DNA of 64,000 nucleotides from positions 620,001 to 684,000 of the forward strand of contig JADJQX010000007.1 in NCBI GenBank assembly GCA_016712525.1. The letters run 5' to 3'. Every line of letters begins with the position of its first letter. Positions within the stretch are counted from its first letter, which is position 1. Position numbers and translations under genes: made by a program. Under the pieces are notes generated by a model. The model searched no databases and had not been told where the DNA came from. It worked only from the letters and a program-made list of their open reading frames with translations. The DNA is from Myxococcales bacterium. Lineage in GTDB: Bacteria; Myxococcota_A; Polyangia; Polyangiales; Polyangiaceae. Positions 62,066-64,000 of the stretch are shown here, one piece after another.

Positions 62066-62899
62066 TCAGCGTAGGGTCACCGGATCCCCGACGCGGAGCG
62101 TCCCTGGGACACGGACGACGCTGTCGACGCCGAAGTAGACCGCCCTCTTTTCGCCTGCGGCGCGCTCGGCGTCGCTGGTCGGCGGGCGAGCGACGGCGAG
62201 CGCCGCGAGTGTCCCGCGGGCGCGGAGGCCCGTGTCGGGGTCCACGTCGACGACGGGGCAACGTGGGCATCGTTTCACGAGCCCGAGCACGACGCGGCCG
62301 TCTCCGACGACGAGCTCCCCCGCGCCCTCTTCGGCGAAGGGAGCGTCGCCGTCGATGACGACGTTGGCTCGGAACCTCGTGATGGAGGGGGTCTGCCCAC
62401 CGAGCGCGGGTGCGATGGGCGAGAGCGACGCGAGGCTCGCGACGAGCAAAGGTGAGCCGTCCGCGAGCTCGGTCGTGCCGCCTCCGTAGCGGGCGTGGAG
62501 GGGCCTCTCGGACGCGAGCCCGAAGCGGACCAGGCGAACACGGGCGCCCGCGTGCGCCGAGAGGAGCTCGGCCGCCTCGTCTCCCGCGTCGTCGCAGACG
62601 AGCGAGTCGCCCCAGATCTGGACGCGGACCTTTTTTTCTCCCTCACGGCTCTCCCACGGGACGCGCAAGGTCCCGGAGTCGGTCCGGAGGGCGAGCTCGT
62701 CGCCCTCGCGGGTGGCGACGAGCCGCGCGAGCGCCGGACACTCGCGCTGGGTGTAGAAGCGCCCGGCTTCGTCGACGAGCATGAAGTGTCGGTCGCCGAC
62801 GAGGCCGGTCGGGCTCGCGACGGCCTCGAGAACGTCGACACCCCGGGCGCTCTTCAAGGGATAGACGGTGAGGCGGGCGATGCGCACGGCGGGACCCAT
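62066..62899 (-). CDS. MOSC-domain protein (YiiM/mARC-type)
   Basis: 277 residues from the ATG at 62899. An N-terminal MOSC_N beta-barrel (VRIARLTVYPLKSARGVDV) precedes the MOSC domain, with GDRHFMLVDEAGRFYTQREC (about 35-54) and the expected Cys in KRCPRCPVVDVD (near 225). In this family the conserved Cys ligates molybdenum cofactor, so it may reduce N-hydroxylated compounds or handle sulfur. No partner cytochrome b5-type gene or molybdopterin gene is near. It is divergent from the DUF1704 gene. Confidence 0.85.
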   Translation of the reverse strand: MGPAVRIARLTVYPLKSARGVDVLEAVASPTGLVGDRHFMLVDEAGRFYTQRECPALARLVATREGDELALRTDSGTLRVPWESREGEKKVRVQIWGDSLVCDDAGDEAAELLSAHAGARVRLVRFGLASERPLHARYGGGTTELADGSPLLVASLASLSPIAPALGGQTPSITRFRANVVIDGDAPFAEEGAGELVVGDGRVVLGLVKRCPRCPVVDVDPDTGLRARGTLAALAVARPPTSDAERAAGEKRAVYFGVDSVVRVPGTLRVGDPVTLR

Positions 62900-63017
62900 A
62901 GCACTCGCGGTGCTCCTTCCGCTCCCTTTGCGGCGCTCGTGGCGCGTGAGGTCGGCGTTCGGGTGCATTCGGCCTTTTGGGGTTCAAAAGGCACGAGAGG
63001 TGGGCGACAATCGGGGC

Positions 63018-64000
63018 ATGGGCGAGCGTTCGGGCGAGGAGCGCAAAAAAGCGCGGGCCGACGACGACGACGCCAAAGAGGCGCGGCCCGAGAAGACCGA
63101 GAAGGCCGAAAAGGCCGAGGTCAAGGTGCCGCGCGAACGGGCCTCTCAGCACCGCGTGAGCGAGCCCGAGGCGCGCGCCCCCGACCACGAGCCCGACGAC
63201 GACGACGACGACGACGCGCCCCCGCTCCCGTCGCTCCCGGCCATCCCGGTCGCAGGTCCGTGGCGGAGCTACAAGGAGGTCGTCGCGCAGCTCGCGAGCC
63301 GTATCGTCGAGGCGCAGCGGCCCATCCGCGTGCTCCAGGCCCTGCGCTGGGACGCCTCGGTCGAAGAGCAGTTCTTCCAGAAGAAGTGCCGGGAGCTGCC
63401 GGCCGTGAACGCCGAGACGTACGCCCGCATGGACTTGGGCTTCGAGCCGCGCGCGAAGGCCGTGGAGTTCGAGGAGATCGTGCGCGAGATCGACGAGAAG
63501 CTCGGCGAAAACGACGCGATCGGCGCCATCTTGGGCGCCTCGGCGCTCGAGTACCGTGACGTCGTGCGCATGCTCGGAATGCGCGGGACCCCGCATTTTT
63601 ACGCCTTTTCGCGCAAGCTCTACGGTTCGACGAAGGACAAATTCCCCGACGGGAAGACCACGCTCCGGGACCTCGGGCACGTGCTCTACGACATCCTGAC
63701 GAACGTCGAGATCGTCGACACGAGCGAGCAGAGCCGCCGGAACATCGAGGCGACGGCGGCCGCCGAAGAGCTCAACCGGCGCTTCCTCACGTACTTCGGC
63801 GACGACACCGTGCGCGTCCAGGTCGACGACGACATCTTGTCCGACGCGGCGGCGGGCTCCGACTACGTCAAGGTGCGCTCGGGTGCGCGGTTCTCCCCGC
63901 GGGACATCGACATCCTCGAGGTGCACGAGGGGTGGGTGCACGTGGCCACGTCTCTCAACGGGCAGCAGCAGCCGGTCGCGCGTTGGCTCGCGAAGGGCCC
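63018..64000 (+). CDS. DUF1704 (MATCAP-like) metallopeptidase family protein, partial at right edge
   Basis: The frame is open from the ATG at 63018 to the end of the window (327 codons), so the C-terminus is missing. The first 75 residues are a charged, disordered leader rich in Lys, Glu and Asp. The DUF1704 core follows, with FEPRAKAVEFEEIVREIDEKLG and LTYFGDDTVRVQVDDDI in outline. H303 begins HEGWVH, an HExxxH zinc motif like that of eukaryotic MATCAP tubulin carboxypeptidases. Bacterial members are annotated as flavohemoglobin-expression-modulating or QEGLA-motif proteins. Its substrate is unknown. Confidence 0.8.
   Translation, partial: MGERSGEERKKARADDDDAKEARPEKTEKAEKAEVKVPRERASQHRVSEPEARAPDHEPDDDDDDDAPPLPSLPAIPVAGPWRSYKEVVAQLASRIVEAQRPIRVLQALRWDASVEEQFFQKKCRELPAVNAETYARMDLGFEPRAKAVEFEEIVREIDEKLGENDAIGAILGASALEYRDVVRMLGMRGTPHFYAFSRKLYGSTKDKFPDGKTTLRDLGHVLYDILTNVEIVDTSEQSRRNIEATAAAEELNRRFLTYFGDDTVRVQVDDDILSDAAAGSDYVKVRSGARFSPRDIDILEVHEGWVHVATSLNGQQQPVARWLAKG

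Overview
The window is 64 kb of very GC-rich bacterial chromosome, and I read it as Myxococcota, probably class Polyangia (Polyangium/Sorangium/Labilithrix-like). The grounds are two Hanks-type Ser/Thr kinases, tandem FHA proteins, two sigma-54 activators (one paired with a histidine kinase), a PEGA/TPR protein, many lipoproteins with Asp/Ala/Ser-rich spacers after the lipid Cys, and frequent GTG and TTG starts. This rests on gene content only; no 16S rRNA gene is present. Coding density is very high, with no gene-free stretch over about 250 bp. I see no insertion sequence, integrase, prophage or CRISPR array.

Layout. 1-6.3 kb: edge-truncated PEGA-type membrane protein, a Fic-fold protein with a degenerate active site, recN, map, a lipoprotein. 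6.4-16 kb: lipoprotein, NifU-like scaffold, two paralogous FHA proteins, dciA and a HEAT-repeat protein (dciA overlaps the second FHA gene tail to tail), then a vWA/amidotransferase-fold membrane protein coupled to a DUF4159 protein. 16-25 kb: lipoprotein, exopolyphosphatase, small membrane protein, Cache-like lipoprotein divergent from a tail-anchored kinase, tRNA-Leu(CAA) with its terminator, a winged-helix protein, and a kinase-TPR protein. 25-29.4 kb: rpsU, then HxlR regulator, deoC, aldehyde dehydrogenase and an aldehyde-dehydrogenase-like protein without a catalytic domain, closed by a strong terminator. 29.4-34 kb: Baeyer-Villiger-type monooxygenase divergent from a cysteine-repeat lipoprotein, with a 19-bp palindrome between them, then trmFO.

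34-40.5 kb is one tight minus-strand run: lipoprotein, plsB, discoidin-like lipoprotein, MepA-type endopeptidase, DNA methyltransferase. 40.7-44 kb: methylmalonyl-CoA epimerase, PEGA protein, tiny lipoprotein, PilT-like ATPase. 44-54 kb is a signalling block: lipoprotein, RelA/SpoT-domain protein with an unknown C-terminal half, single-domain receiver, metallo-beta-lactamase-fold protein coupled to a GAF/sigma-54 activator (a candidate sigma-54 promoter lies upstream), GH31 lipoprotein, and a histidine kinase/NtrC pair. 54-64 kb: outer-membrane protein coupled to a large PHP/CehA-like lipoprotein gene broken by two one-base frameshifts, surface-repeat protein, DnaJ-like protein, rplY-pth, MOSC protein, and the start of a DUF1704 (MATCAP-like) protein cut by the right edge.

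How the parts fit: housekeeping genes (recN, map, dciA, trmFO, rpsU, rplY, pth, tRNA-Leu, plsB) are scattered among signalling and envelope genes. The deoC-aldehyde dehydrogenase set looks like deoxynucleoside catabolism, where DeoC releases acetaldehyde and the dehydrogenase oxidises it. The plsB run links membrane lipid synthesis, peptidoglycan hydrolysis and, unexpectedly, DNA methylation. All family calls come from reading motifs by eye; no database search was run.
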